Shown: positions 1-7,267, numbered from the stretch's first letter. The stretch is DNA of 7,816 bases from Oligoflexia bacterium (GCA_028277945.1 JANQFH010000004.1:1-7816); one strand, 5' to 3'. Notes: generated by a model from the sequence alone, not told the origin. Made by a program: numbers and translations.

Positions 1-139
1 CCATCAACTCAGATACAACCTCGATGGGGAAGATGTCGTAGCATTCACGCAAGACCCTTGGCAAAATGGCGCCCTACCCTTACTGCAAGCGCAGCACCAA
101 GCAACCCTAGGTATGTGGTGTGAAGGGCGTGAGCACAAC
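1..139. repeat. Left copy of a 139-bp direct repeat
   Basis: It matches bases 7678-7816 in the same orientation with three mismatches, at 38 (G/A), 40 (A/C) and 100 (A/G). Two mismatches share one codon (GTA/ATC, Val/Ile) and the third is silent (CAA/CAG). The true repeat is probably longer, since both window edges cut it. Confidence 0.
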
Positions 140-793
140 AACCCGGAGATGATGGGTATGGCGAGTAGCAATATCGCTATGAACCTCGTGTTCATGAAGG
201 GGGGTTATGATCTTAGCAAACAGATGTTGATGAAAAGATTCTCTGGTACAGGTGCTTCCAGAGTGTCGGGTGGTTTGCTAGCACGCTTGCTTCAGCCTGG
301 CTTGCAAGGTAGTCGCTCTGGACTGCAAGCTGTGCTCATCGATGTCATCCCCATACAAACCATCGCGCCCATTGCCATTGAAGGCGCCTCACTAGGTGCC
401 GCTGCTACCCTGCCGGGGATGGGGATTGTCGTGTATGGCGTTGGCGATACTGGAGCGGGTGGTGGCGAGGAACCAGCTGGCGGAGGTGAAGGACCGAGCC
501 AAGAAGAGCTCAGCCGTCTTGAATATGGGGATGAGGTTGAGTTTACGATTGAAGGAGTCGAAAGGCCATTGAAAGGAAAACTAAGGGAAAAAGGATTCTT
601 ATCTGATAATGAGCCTGGAACACCGACATTTAACGCTCTAACTGATGATGTAAGTGAATGGCCAAGTTGCCATCCAGAAATAGTTAAAGCAGTGGGTAAG
701 CAAACCGCCGCCGTCAAGTTTTCTGTCCCGAAATGGGACGAAGACGTAGTTGTTCCTGTATCGCAGATAATAAGGATCTTGCCAAGAAATTGA
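2..793 (+). CDS. Secreted-protein paralogue, 3' portion; Gly/Glu-rich linker and variable-looking C-terminal module
   Basis: This is a partial gene: the frame is open from the left edge and ends at TGA 791-793, giving 263 visible residues. Its first 46 residues match residues 122-167 of the gene at 7316 with a single Val/Ile change, so the missing N-terminus probably resembles that gene, including its signal peptide. An ATG at 113 exists, but it lies inside the conserved block and has no good ribosome site, so I do not take it as the start. In order, one sees a hydrophobic/amphipathic stretch (about residues 60-145, ending in Ala/Gly-rich hydrophobic segments), a linker GAGGGEEPAGGGEG (about 151-164), and a C-terminal module of about 90 residues. 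That module alternates hydrophobic and charged residues (GDEVEF, AAVKFSVP, VVVPVSQI) as in a small beta-barrel. I do not recognise its family. The hydrophobic region, linker and tip layout recalls polymorphic secreted effectors. That is inference: no catalytic motif was found. Confidence 0.
   Translation, partial: HQLRYNLDGEDVVAFTQDPWQNGALPLLQAQHQATLGMWCEGREHNNPEMMGMASSNIAMNLVFMKGGYDLSKQMLMKRFSGTGASRVSGGLLARLLQPGLQGSRSGLQAVLIDVIPIQTIAPIAIEGASLGAAATLPGMGIVVYGVGDTGAGGGEEPAGGGEGPSQEELSRLEYGDEVEFTIEGVERPLKGKLREKGFLSDNEPGTPTFNALTDDVSEWPSCHPEIVKAVGKQTAAVKFSVPKWDEDVVVPVSQIIRILPRN
511..793 (+). other. C-terminal module of the left gene with shifted base composition
   Basis: Hand counting gives about 60% G+C for bases 241-480 and about 43% for bases 541-780, within one uninterrupted reading frame. 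The change sits just after the Gly/Glu-rich linker. The encoded segment of about 90 residues is rich in Lys, Glu, Val and Asp, unlike the Ala/Gly-rich part before it. A base-composition step at a domain border is what one sees when a C-terminal tip was acquired separately from its carrier. The right-hand paralogue is cut off before this point, so whether its tip differs cannot be seen. Confidence 0.
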
Positions 794-839
794 TTAATTG
801 GAAATTCCGCATGAAACGACACACAATCTCTTAGCTCTC

Positions 840-3800
840 TCATTCTTTTGCCACACCCAAATAAAGATCAAGGCACTGCAGAGCCCCCAAAGTACGAGCT
901 AGGCGCGCCTCATAAACACCAATGTCATACTCCAAACTGTTAAGAAACTCCTCTGTGACAAAAAGCCGCAGACCATCGTTGTCTCTTATCTTGGTAAGAA
1001 GGGTGTCCACACCATAGGTGACGCCAAGCGCCCGCGCTGAATTGGTATGATACCCAGAGAGTACTTGCCGCCAGAACCAGCGCCGCCTGACTGTCCGACT
1101 CCCTACGCGTGCAGTTTGTGTGCTTTCAGGAAGCGATCTGAGAAAGGGTAACCGGTTACGTAAAAAGACTTCGACAGGAATCGCCACGACGTTAGCAAAA
1201 AAGAACTTCCACGATACATCTTTCCAACTGAGGCTAAGCTCGTAAGCTTGCTTTTCAGCGTCATAACGTTGCCTGGCAATGCTGACCGCTGTGCGCAATT
1301 CAAGTAACTCTGCCTGCAGCGCCTCTACTTGCTGTTGGTAATCTTCTCTGAGTTGTTGCAACAGAGTCTGGTCGGCAGCTGCCTGTTGCGGGTAGATCTG
1401 TCGGCGCAGTTCAATGATCTGCAGCTGCCGCTCATCTAAAACCTGCAAGCTGGAAATAAGCAAATCCGCAAACTCAGTGCGCAGCCGCTTGGCCTCCTCA
1501 ATTGCTGTAAGCATTTGCCCTGCGGCCTGCGGGTCCTGCAAGATGGGGTGGTCACTATGCAACTCTGCTTCTTGTTCCCGAACCCGCTGCATAATGCTTG
1601 TCACATCGGTGGGTGCCAATGAGTCGAGCGTCTCATCCACGAGTGCTGCCAACCTAGCGCGTTTCTCCGCCATCAGGGTTGCCAGCTGTTGTCGCTTTTC
1701 TCTCAGAGCTAGAACAATCTCACTCATGCGTGCCAAGCTTTCCGAGTTGATCTCTCCCTCATTGGGCTCCGTAGCAGCGACGAGCAGACTGAGGGCAAAT
1801 GTTAGCTGGTCGCCGATCACTGCGTCGGCACTGGTATCACCTAGCTCAGCAGAGATAATGTTCATGCTAGTTAGGACGATCTCGATGTTGGTTGCAAAAG
1901 CAGCGAGATTTTGCCAATGGGTGGCATCTCCACCAAAATTAGTGATCGCCATGGCAAATTCCTGTGCCATGGCGCCAAGCTCGGCAACCAGCTGACGCAT
2001 CTCTTCGAGACAGACGGCAATTGAGTCGTCAGTAATTTCAAGTGTTGGCTCATCTAAGATGAGTTGGTGCTCCAATTGCATAAGCTCCAACATACGGCTG
2101 GTATAATATCTTAACAGCAATGCCCTTACTGCGTCTGCTTGACTATTCCTCTCTACAGACTCCGCAACATCGAATCCCATATGGAACTCGGTAATCTCCT
2201 CAAGACGCTCTGCTAATTCCCCCCGATGTTCGTTAAGCAACATGCCATAACCTTCGTGCGACCCGATTAGGAACCCGGCGCCCCCCATATAAGCGACTAA
2301 ACTGATGCGTCTGAGCTTGCTTGACCAAAGCCGCTGTATAAAGCTGGGTGTGGGTAAGGCCAACATCGCCCAACCAACCGCACCATACCGTGCCCACAAC
2401 GGCTGCTCCTGCTCCCAAGAGAGCACTTGCTGCATCTCTGCAGCATACCACTCGCTCAAGAGACCTTCTGGATACTCCGGTCCACTCACTCCAGGCACTC
2501 CGAGATACTTGAGGGTATCCAGAATAAGAGGTCGCAACCTCTGGATGCGATACTCTAGAGAGAGAAAGCCCGCAAGATAACCACCGGAAGCCTTCCAGAC
2601 GTTGGCCAGACGGGTTTCCTGTTCATCTTCCACGTCACGCAATTTCAGCTGTCTCTTGGTCGCTTTGCCATGGTAGTTGCGCCACTGACCCGTCTGACGA
2701 CCACGCACGGGCCAACCCACACCTTGCGGCTGTTCGTCTAAAAAGAGCGCCCGATCGTCCATAGCAGCTGCGGATAACTCTTGAAACAGCTGCGGCTGCA
2801 TCTGGCGGCTAACATCGTAAACATAGGTCTTACCTTGAACATCGGTCATAACCGCTCGGACAACCGGATCTTCTTGGCGCAAAAGCGATAGGCCAATAAG
2901 CCGCTTATCGCTCAACTGTGGATCGGTCATCAGCGGCGTACGGATGGTGGTGATATGGTCTGGCCGGCGTGGGTCGCGCAGTGAAAAGACTTTAATCGTG
3001 CCTTTCCTGGTTCCCACCCAGAGCCAGTTGACTTGACTATGATAAGGCGAAGGGGTGATGTCGATGCCATAACAACCTTCGCTGCAGAGACTCAACAATT
3101 CGAGCGCCTCTATGTCGAAGGCAGTCGAATCAGCCGTTAGATCTTTACGAAAGGCAGCAATGATGGTCTCATGCAAGGCTTGCCTCTCAGTTACGACATT
3201 GCTGTCTTTTTCAAAAGGTATGACCAGCAGTCGATCACCTAGGCTAAGGTAGAGATGGCGAGCATCATAGGTGAAGTCTTCTGGCAGGTTGTTGGCACCG
3301 GGCACAGGTGTTAAACGCCTATCCCAATAGACGGCGTCGTATTGCTGAGAACGCTCAACCGCAATGCCATAGATCCTTGCTCCGGCGTCTACCTCATCCG
3401 ACTGTAGGTGGATTTGCAGACCTCGACTTGTTAGGCCCTGCAAAAGGTCTTGGGAGCGTACATAGGTAAAACTGCCACCTGCTTGTGCATCATGTTCTGC
3501 AATAAAAGCGAAGTCTCCCTGCTTACGAAATAGATCTCTCTCCGCTGTAACTCCTTTAGGTAATCCCACGGCAAACCATTCGTGCGCCAAGTAGAAAGCC
3601 ACGGCATCGAGCGGTTGACCATCAGCACCAACCACGACTTGAGCTGTTTCAAAGGCACTACCAGAAAAAGCCGTCTTGACTCGATTGGCGGGATCATTGT
3701 TGCCAAAGAATTCAGGCTCCCCTGCATCTGCATTGCTGTTACGGATCTCGTAGGCGGCACTGTCGATGTCCATGAGGTTACCGACATGCGACTGTTGGAT

Positions 3801-4070
3801 GACCAGACCAACCTCCGGAAAGGCCGCCATCTGCAGCATACGAAAGTCTCCCTTGTACTCCTTGCCTGCTGAAACTAAGTCCTCGCGGATGTACTCGACA
3901 TCGGTGGGGGCACCGGCTGAGAGAATCGGCAGCAGCGGCGGTGGTTTTTCAACTTCGGGTGCCTGCTTCTGCGCATGGGTCATGCTTGGCAACAACACAG
4001 CCGTCGTGGCAACAAGAAGTAGAGTTCTATTTAGAAAGCAGGTAACCAATGAGAACACCTTGTTATCCAT
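840..4070 (-). CDS. Large exported protein: beta-propeller-like front, hydrophobic helices, long coiled coils (1076 aa)
   Basis: Function unrecognised. ATG 4068-4070 is chosen because it opens directly into a signal peptide: a polar n-region MDNKVFSLVTCF, a hydrophobic core LLLVATTAVLLP, and predicted cleavage after MTHA (about residue 33). The Shine-Dalgarno match is weak. Residues about 60-430 contain recurring beta-strand blocks of propeller type, e.g. ARIYGIAVERS, RHLYLSLGDRLLVIPF, NWLWVGTRKGTIKVFSLRDP and GKTYVYDVS, separated by loops. This resembles WD/LVIVD-like repeats. From about 497 the protein is helical, with hydrophobic segments near 588-610 (ISLVAYMGGAGFLIG) and 955-977 (FFFANVVAIPVEVFL). 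Coiled-coil stretches are rich in Glu/Gln/Leu/Arg, about 780-815 and 890-950. A basic patch (RTVRRRWFWR) follows. Cysteines are few; two lie close together in SLCSEGCYG, a possible disulfide. The gene converges on the left gene with a 46-bp gap and diverges from the 918-residue gene. An alpha-helical pore-former or surface/adhesion scaffold is possible; neither is shown. Confidence 0.
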   Translation of the reverse strand: MDNKVFSLVTCFLNRTLLLVATTAVLLPSMTHAQKQAPEVEKPPPLLPILSAGAPTDVEYIREDLVSAGKEYKGDFRMLQMAAFPEVGLVIQQSHVGNLMDIDSAAYEIRNSNADAGEPEFFGNNDPANRVKTAFSGSAFETAQVVVGADGQPLDAVAFYLAHEWFAVGLPKGVTAERDLFRKQGDFAFIAEHDAQAGGSFTYVRSQDLLQGLTSRGLQIHLQSDEVDAGARIYGIAVERSQQYDAVYWDRRLTPVPGANNLPEDFTYDARHLYLSLGDRLLVIPFEKDSNVVTERQALHETIIAAFRKDLTADSTAFDIEALELLSLCSEGCYGIDITPSPYHSQVNWLWVGTRKGTIKVFSLRDPRRPDHITTIRTPLMTDPQLSDKRLIGLSLLRQEDPVVRAVMTDVQGKTYVYDVSRQMQPQLFQELSAAAMDDRALFLDEQPQGVGWPVRGRQTGQWRNYHGKATKRQLKLRDVEDEQETRLANVWKASGGYLAGFLSLEYRIQRLRPLILDTLKYLGVPGVSGPEYPEGLLSEWYAAEMQQVLSWEQEQPLWARYGAVGWAMLALPTPSFIQRLWSSKLRRISLVAYMGGAGFLIGSHEGYGMLLNEHRGELAERLEEITEFHMGFDVAESVERNSQADAVRALLLRYYTSRMLELMQLEHQLILDEPTLEITDDSIAVCLEEMRQLVAELGAMAQEFAMAITNFGGDATHWQNLAAFATNIEIVLTSMNIISAELGDTSADAVIGDQLTFALSLLVAATEPNEGEINSESLARMSEIVLALREKRQQLATLMAEKRARLAALVDETLDSLAPTDVTSIMQRVREQEAELHSDHPILQDPQAAGQMLTAIEEAKRLRTEFADLLISSLQVLDERQLQIIELRRQIYPQQAAADQTLLQQLREDYQQQVEALQAELLELRTAVSIARQRYDAEKQAYELSLSWKDVSWKFFFANVVAIPVEVFLRNRLPFLRSLPESTQTARVGSRTVRRRWFWRQVLSGYHTNSARALGVTYGVDTLLTKIRDNDGLRLFVTEEFLNSLEYDIGVYEARLARTLGALQCLDLYLGVAKE
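3968..4070 (-). other. Sec signal peptide coding segment of the 1076-aa protein
   Basis: The first 33 or so codons encode a polar N-terminus, a Leu/Val/Ala/Thr core of about 15 residues and a small-residue end (SMTHA before Gln). No lipobox cysteine sits at the cleavage point, so a soluble periplasmic or secreted protein is more likely than a lipoprotein. Confidence 0.
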
Positions 4071-4072
4071 GG

Positions 4073-4086
4073 TTGAGTTGACTCAA
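4073..4086. promoter_or_regulatory. Perfect inverted repeat next to the minus-strand start
   Basis: TTGAGTTGACTCAA is a perfect inverted repeat with arms TTGAGT/ACTCAA and a 2-base spacer. It lies 2 bases upstream of the ATG of the 1076-residue gene. In that gene's mRNA it would fold into a short UUGAG/CUCAA stem with a 4-base loop over the region where ribosomes bind. It may equally be a DNA-binding operator. Its role is unproven, and a 14-bp near-palindrome can occur by chance. Confidence 0.
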
Positions 4087-4108
4087 ATTCAAGAAAACCA
4101 GCACAGCC

Positions 4109-4141
4109 AGCTAAAATAGCAACCTTTGTACCAAAATAGCT
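4109..4141. repeat. Repeated AAAATAGC motif in the divergent promoter region
   Basis: AGCTAAAATAGCA at 4109-4121 includes an 11-bp palindrome (GCTA-AAA-TAGC). A second AAAATAGCT occurs at 4133-4141. A 12-of-13 match to the first copy, AGCTAAAATAACA, lies at 7196-7208, upstream of the right-hand gene. These could be shared operator half-sites of a common regulator, but the motif is short and AT-rich. Confidence 0.
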
Positions 4142-4201
4142 CGAATACTAGCTTTTCTTGTTTAAAAAAATACATAATTTCAGTAAGTTAAAACTTATTG
4201 A

Positions 4202-4417
4202 GAATACTCTCCAGCCATAGCAAGGTGGCAGCCGCACAATTGCACCTATGATGTCGCATCAAGTACCGAGCAAGTGGGCAGCAGGGTGAGCCTTTACCAA
4301 CCTGATGCCAATCTCGCACGCTTCTTGCGTCTAGGCTCTACGAACATGGGTGCGGCTAGTACCGTTACGGCCGCATCGATGAGAAAGCTATGTTTTTTAG
4401 GAGCTTACATACAGTAG
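4202..4417 (+). pseudogene. Possible decayed coding remnant upstream of the 918-aa gene
   Basis: An open frame of 71 codons runs from just after a TGA at 4199-4201 to TAG 4415-4417. It overlaps the first codons of the 918-residue gene in another frame. It has no start at its beginning; internal ATGs are at 4346 and 4379. The translation is protein-like (e.g. SRVSLYQPDANLARFL) and coincides with the jump to about 55% G+C at 4200. It may be the tail of a deleted gene. An open stretch of this length by chance is not rare (a few percent per frame), so support is weak. Confidence 0.
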
Positions 4418-4488
4418 GCGGCTTAGGGGTCGTCTGCCTCTGCCTCCTATGGGCGCTCCTCTGCCCCACGCGTGGGGCATGGGCACAA
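4390..4488 (+). other. Sec signal peptide coding segment of the 918-aa protein
   Basis: About 33 codons encode a positively charged N-terminus, a Val/Leu/Cys core and a GAWA end before Gln. Three cysteines (residues 16, 18 and 25) lie in or just after the core. The residue before Cys25 is Leu, so it does not fit a lipobox and lipoprotein processing is unlikely. Confidence 0.
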
Positions 4489-7146
4489 GTGCTAGAACCC
4501 TCCCCACAAGCCAACCAATCGCCGACTCTTGCCACCAGTGAAGATCTACAGCTGCAAGAGCTACAGCAGCTTATCCTCGCGCTGCGCCGGCTAAGGCGTT
4601 TAGACAGACTCATTGCTACTGAAACGGCGATGGCTACCGAGCTCGATCGTCTTATTCGAGAAAAGCAGCAGGCGCAAGCAGAGGTACGATTTTATAAACT
4701 CTTCACACGCAGTGAACTGCGAAAAGCACTTGAAGAACTGCAGAGTGCTCGCCGTCAGCGACAGAAGAATTTGCAGCTATACCAACAGGCGCGTAATGAG
4801 CTGATGCTTTGGTTGTCTGCAGCTCAAACTACGAAAGATGGCGCAGAGAGTGTGGCGGCAATCCTTTGGCGTGAGAGAGACAGAGAGGTGGATCTCTCTT
4901 CTCTCTATGATGATCCCTATTCCGCATATGACAAACGGTACGACTATGGCGCGGCTGTTTTTAAGGCCGCCCTTTTTGATACCTACTTTGAAATCGTCAA
5001 TCATCCATTCCAAGCATCCGCAGAGTATCGCAATGGCTTGCTACGCACGCTATATGGACAGGTTCGAACCATCGTCGGGGCAGGTGTAGAGATTATTCTC
5101 TGGGTGCCTGACAGTGGCATGGCGGTATTGGATAGAGGTTCAAATGGCGTGGAAAACTTAACTGGTTTGGATGTCGGCTTCGATTGGCCAAGCCATTACT
5201 ATCTCAGCAATATGGGAGAGTCTGTCAGTACACATGGCTGGAACGCGACTCTCGCTACAATTCCGCCTGGCATGTATGATAACATGATCATCAATTTTCA
5301 GAGAGCCGCAGAAACTGGGGATCCCATCTACGCCGGTGATGCCCTGGGTAGCTGGGAGCTACTCTTATTGCCAGTCAAAGCCATTCCCAAAATACCGAAA
5401 CCCATAGCTCCAGCTCCGCTGGCAGCTGAGGCTGTGGCCACTCCTGGTGCTATGGGTTTGGCATTAGAGGGTGGCAGCGTAGCTTCGGTTGCACCCCTAG
5501 CGCAGAGTGGCGCTTTGATGGTGGCTCGCACTGGTGAAGTTGCAGCACAGGGTGCCGCTACCTTAACACCGGTCATTGCTGCAACAGTACCCGACGAGAC
5601 ATTGCCTGTGGGAGAGGCCGAGTTGTTAGAATCAGGATTGCAGTCCGGTGCCACCGCTGGCGCCTTAGGCGTTGTTGGCACGAGCGACGATAGCATCGGA
5701 GCTCCTACGACCTCTGCAACTACCATACGGCGTTCTGCTGCTGCCGGCGCGCCTTCTCCCGAGCCACCACCAGATAGAGAGGGTTTTTTCCGCGCTGCAA
5801 GACATTTTATAAGATCTCTACCACGCTACTTTGATGAGTTGGTGGAGGTGGCTAGTGGCGGAAGGATTCGTAGCTTTCGCAACCAAGTACGGGCGGAACA
5901 AAATCGTTGGCTGCACGTCTCCACTGCCACGTGGCAGATAAGTATTGTTTCACGCCTTAATCGAGGAACTCCTATATCCACAGCGGAGATGGTTGCCTTT
6001 CAAAGTCGCTTTTTGACCAATGGCCTCGAAGCGTTTGGCAGTGCCTTAGATCTCTTTGGCGTGCGACTGCGTTGGCTAAATCGACATAGTAGTCGCTCAG
6101 GCAGGTCCACACCAACACAGGTCGTGGCACGTTTAGAGGATCTCCTAGAGGGGCCCTATCGCAGTGGCGTTTATGATTTGGGACGTGCCCTGAACCGCAG
6201 CTTTGTGCGCGCCCGCGCCCAAGCTTGGGTGGCCCGCCACCAGTGGCTACGGGCCCTGCAAGAGGGAAGTGGTTTAAACCTGCTGCAAAGGCTTCGCAAA
6301 GCCGTAGAAGCAGACATGCAGAGTGCCGCGCGTGCTGGCAGTGCCAATCCAGCCCGTCTGTTGCGTAACCGGCGTCTACTACGCATCTTAGATGAGGCCA
6401 ATGTAGTGATGCGTGCTCTCGATGATCTCGGCCCAGGTGCTTCTCCAGCACAAAAGATCAACACGGTCTCGGAGGTATTGCAACAGCTGCATCCATCTTA
6501 TGTCGTGCTCGATCCAGCCGTGCAACTCACCAGTGCCGGTTTAACTGCTTTCTTTATTGTTGATGGCACCTTGCGGGCCATCAACAATGCTGCAGAAGGG
6601 GCGGCTCAAAATGTAGCAGACGAGCGCAACGGTTATCAAAAATATCATGTCGATCCAGAGCAGCGGCAACGCATTTTGACGGACGAATCCCTTACTGAAG
6701 ATGAGCGCTTGATTCTTGAAAACCAACTTAAGCAGCAGGGCATTGGAGAATTCATGGAAGCGCTTGATCTGTTCACCGATCCAACCTTTGTCATCGCGCT
6801 TTATGAAGAAGGCAGTGCAGCGTTATACTTACGGCACACAGAACTCTTGAGCGCAATGGAAAATGCCGAAAGCGCTGTGGAGAGAGAAAAATTGGAGCTC
6901 TCGCTGCAAGCCAATACATTGCAGCTGCAAGTGCTAGAGCGAGAACTAGAGATCCTTGAATATCCCAACGACGATCCTACAGAGATCGCTGAACTAGAAG
7001 CAGAACGCAATACCCTGCAAGCCGAACTCAACCAGCTCATGCCAGAGCTTGGCGAGCAAGAGCCTGTACTTATGACCACGCCTCTCATGAAGGAACCAGG
7101 AACCTATGACTTTGAAGTAGCCCCCCTCTCTGCGGAATCGGAATGA
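4390..7146 (+). CDS. Large exported coiled-coil protein, cysteine-free after the signal peptide (918 aa)
   Basis: Function unrecognised. ATG 4390 opens into a signal peptide: MFFRSLHTVGG, core LGVVCLCLLWALLC, cleavage likely after GAWA (about residue 33). A weak GAG lies 6 bases upstream of the start. Residues about 53-140 are a Leu/Gln/Glu/Arg-rich coiled coil. About 165-335 form an aromatic-rich domain (SLYDDPYSAYDKRYDYG, FEIVNHPFQA) with hydrophobic segments (VGAGVEIILWVP, GSWELLLLPVKAIP), loosely like the pre-toxin regions of polymorphic secreted proteins. About 338-465 is an Ala/Pro/Gly-rich low-complexity linker with PEPPP near its end. About 465-720 is an Arg-rich helical domain, with a hydrophobic patch near 715-726 (SAGLTAFFIVDG). 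About 816-887 is a second, Glu/Leu-rich coiled coil, followed by an acidic tail. No cysteine occurs after the signal peptide. The next gene starts 169 bp downstream and has its own promoter-like signals. Confidence 0.
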   Translation: MFFRSLHTVGGLGVVCLCLLWALLCPTRGAWAQVLEPSPQANQSPTLATSEDLQLQELQQLILALRRLRRLDRLIATETAMATELDRLIREKQQAQAEVRFYKLFTRSELRKALEELQSARRQRQKNLQLYQQARNELMLWLSAAQTTKDGAESVAAILWRERDREVDLSSLYDDPYSAYDKRYDYGAAVFKAALFDTYFEIVNHPFQASAEYRNGLLRTLYGQVRTIVGAGVEIILWVPDSGMAVLDRGSNGVENLTGLDVGFDWPSHYYLSNMGESVSTHGWNATLATIPPGMYDNMIINFQRAAETGDPIYAGDALGSWELLLLPVKAIPKIPKPIAPAPLAAEAVATPGAMGLALEGGSVASVAPLAQSGALMVARTGEVAAQGAATLTPVIAATVPDETLPVGEAELLESGLQSGATAGALGVVGTSDDSIGAPTTSATTIRRSAAAGAPSPEPPPDREGFFRAARHFIRSLPRYFDELVEVASGGRIRSFRNQVRAEQNRWLHVSTATWQISIVSRLNRGTPISTAEMVAFQSRFLTNGLEAFGSALDLFGVRLRWLNRHSSRSGRSTPTQVVARLEDLLEGPYRSGVYDLGRALNRSFVRARAQAWVARHQWLRALQEGSGLNLLQRLRKAVEADMQSAARAGSANPARLLRNRRLLRILDEANVVMRALDDLGPGASPAQKINTVSEVLQQLHPSYVVLDPAVQLTSAGLTAFFIVDGTLRAINNAAEGAAQNVADERNGYQKYHVDPEQRQRILTDESLTEDERLILENQLKQQGIGEFMEALDLFTDPTFVIALYEEGSAALYLRHTELLSAMENAESAVEREKLELSLQANTLQLQVLERELEILEYPNDDPTEIAELEAERNTLQAELNQLMPELGEQEPVLMTTPLMKEPGTYDFEVAPLSAESE
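4463..4478. repeat. 16-bp perfect palindrome inside the signal-peptide codons
   Basis: GCCCCACGCGTGGGGC is perfectly self-complementary with no spacer. It is centred on ACGCGT, about 80 bases into the 918-residue gene. By composition alone about 0.1 such 16-mers would be expected in a window this size. It may be a protein-binding site, an early mRNA hairpin or chance. Confidence 0.
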
Positions 7147-7240
7147 TATGCCACTAGCATAGCCGTCCCAGGTAGCCATTTTTTTCTATATAACTAGCTA
7201 AAATAACAGAGCTGATTGAGCAAACTCGAGGTGCCAACGC

Positions 7241-7267
7241 TTGACAACGTCGTCCCAGCCTGATAAA
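7241..7267 (+). promoter_or_regulatory. Candidate sigma70-type promoter of the right-hand gene
   Basis: A perfect -35 hexamer TTGACA is at 7241-7246. The best -10 is GATAAA at 7262-7267 (4 of 6 matches), 15 bases away, which is shorter than the usual 16-18. It lies about 50 bases before the ATG and in the right direction. The good -35 is the main support. Confidence 0.

Larger units (their letters stand above)
4071..4389. promoter_or_regulatory. Divergent intergenic region with sharp base-composition step
   Basis: This 319-bp gap must hold the start signals for the two divergently transcribed large genes. Bases 4141-4200 are only about 22% G+C, with a long A run near 4164-4170. Bases 4201-4380 are about 55% G+C. 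The AT-rich side looks like true promoter DNA. The GC-richer side looks like an untranslated leader or old coding sequence. I could not place a convincing -35/-10 pair on either strand: a CATAAT at 4173-4178 on the plus strand has no matching -35. No RNA gene or terminator was found in it. Confidence 0.

Noticed and set aside
1-139. Edge repeat as insertion-sequence ends, attachment sites or long terminal repeats
   Set aside because: The repeat is an in-frame coding block with protein-preserving differences, and no transposase or integrase is present in the window.
794-839. Terminator between the two convergent genes
   Set aside because: No stem followed by a T run was found on either strand in this 46-bp gap.
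292-843. 183-codon minus-strand open frame opposite the left gene
   Set aside because: The opposing frame continues the strongly conserved block shared with 7678-7816, where substitutions are protein-preserving; the antisense translation is Ser/Pro-rich and shadow-like.
1414-1995. 193-codon plus-strand open frame
   Set aside because: It is antisense to the coiled-coil part of the 1076-residue gene; the Ser/Arg/Cys-rich translation is the usual shadow of Glu/Leu/Ala-rich codons, and no ribosome site is seen.
4873-4906. GA-rich then CT-rich tract that could form a hairpin
   Set aside because: It lies within codons for charged and Ser/Leu residues and has imperfect pairing; it is ordinary dinucleotide-rich coding sequence.
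5972-6451. 159-codon minus-strand open frame
   Set aside because: It lies wholly inside the 918-residue gene and its His/Arg/Cys-rich translation looks like an antisense artefact.
7148-7185. Possible rho-independent terminator after the 918-aa gene
   Set aside because: A T7 run is present, but the only stem (ATGC/GCAT at 7148-7160) is 4 bp and about 18 bases away from the T run.
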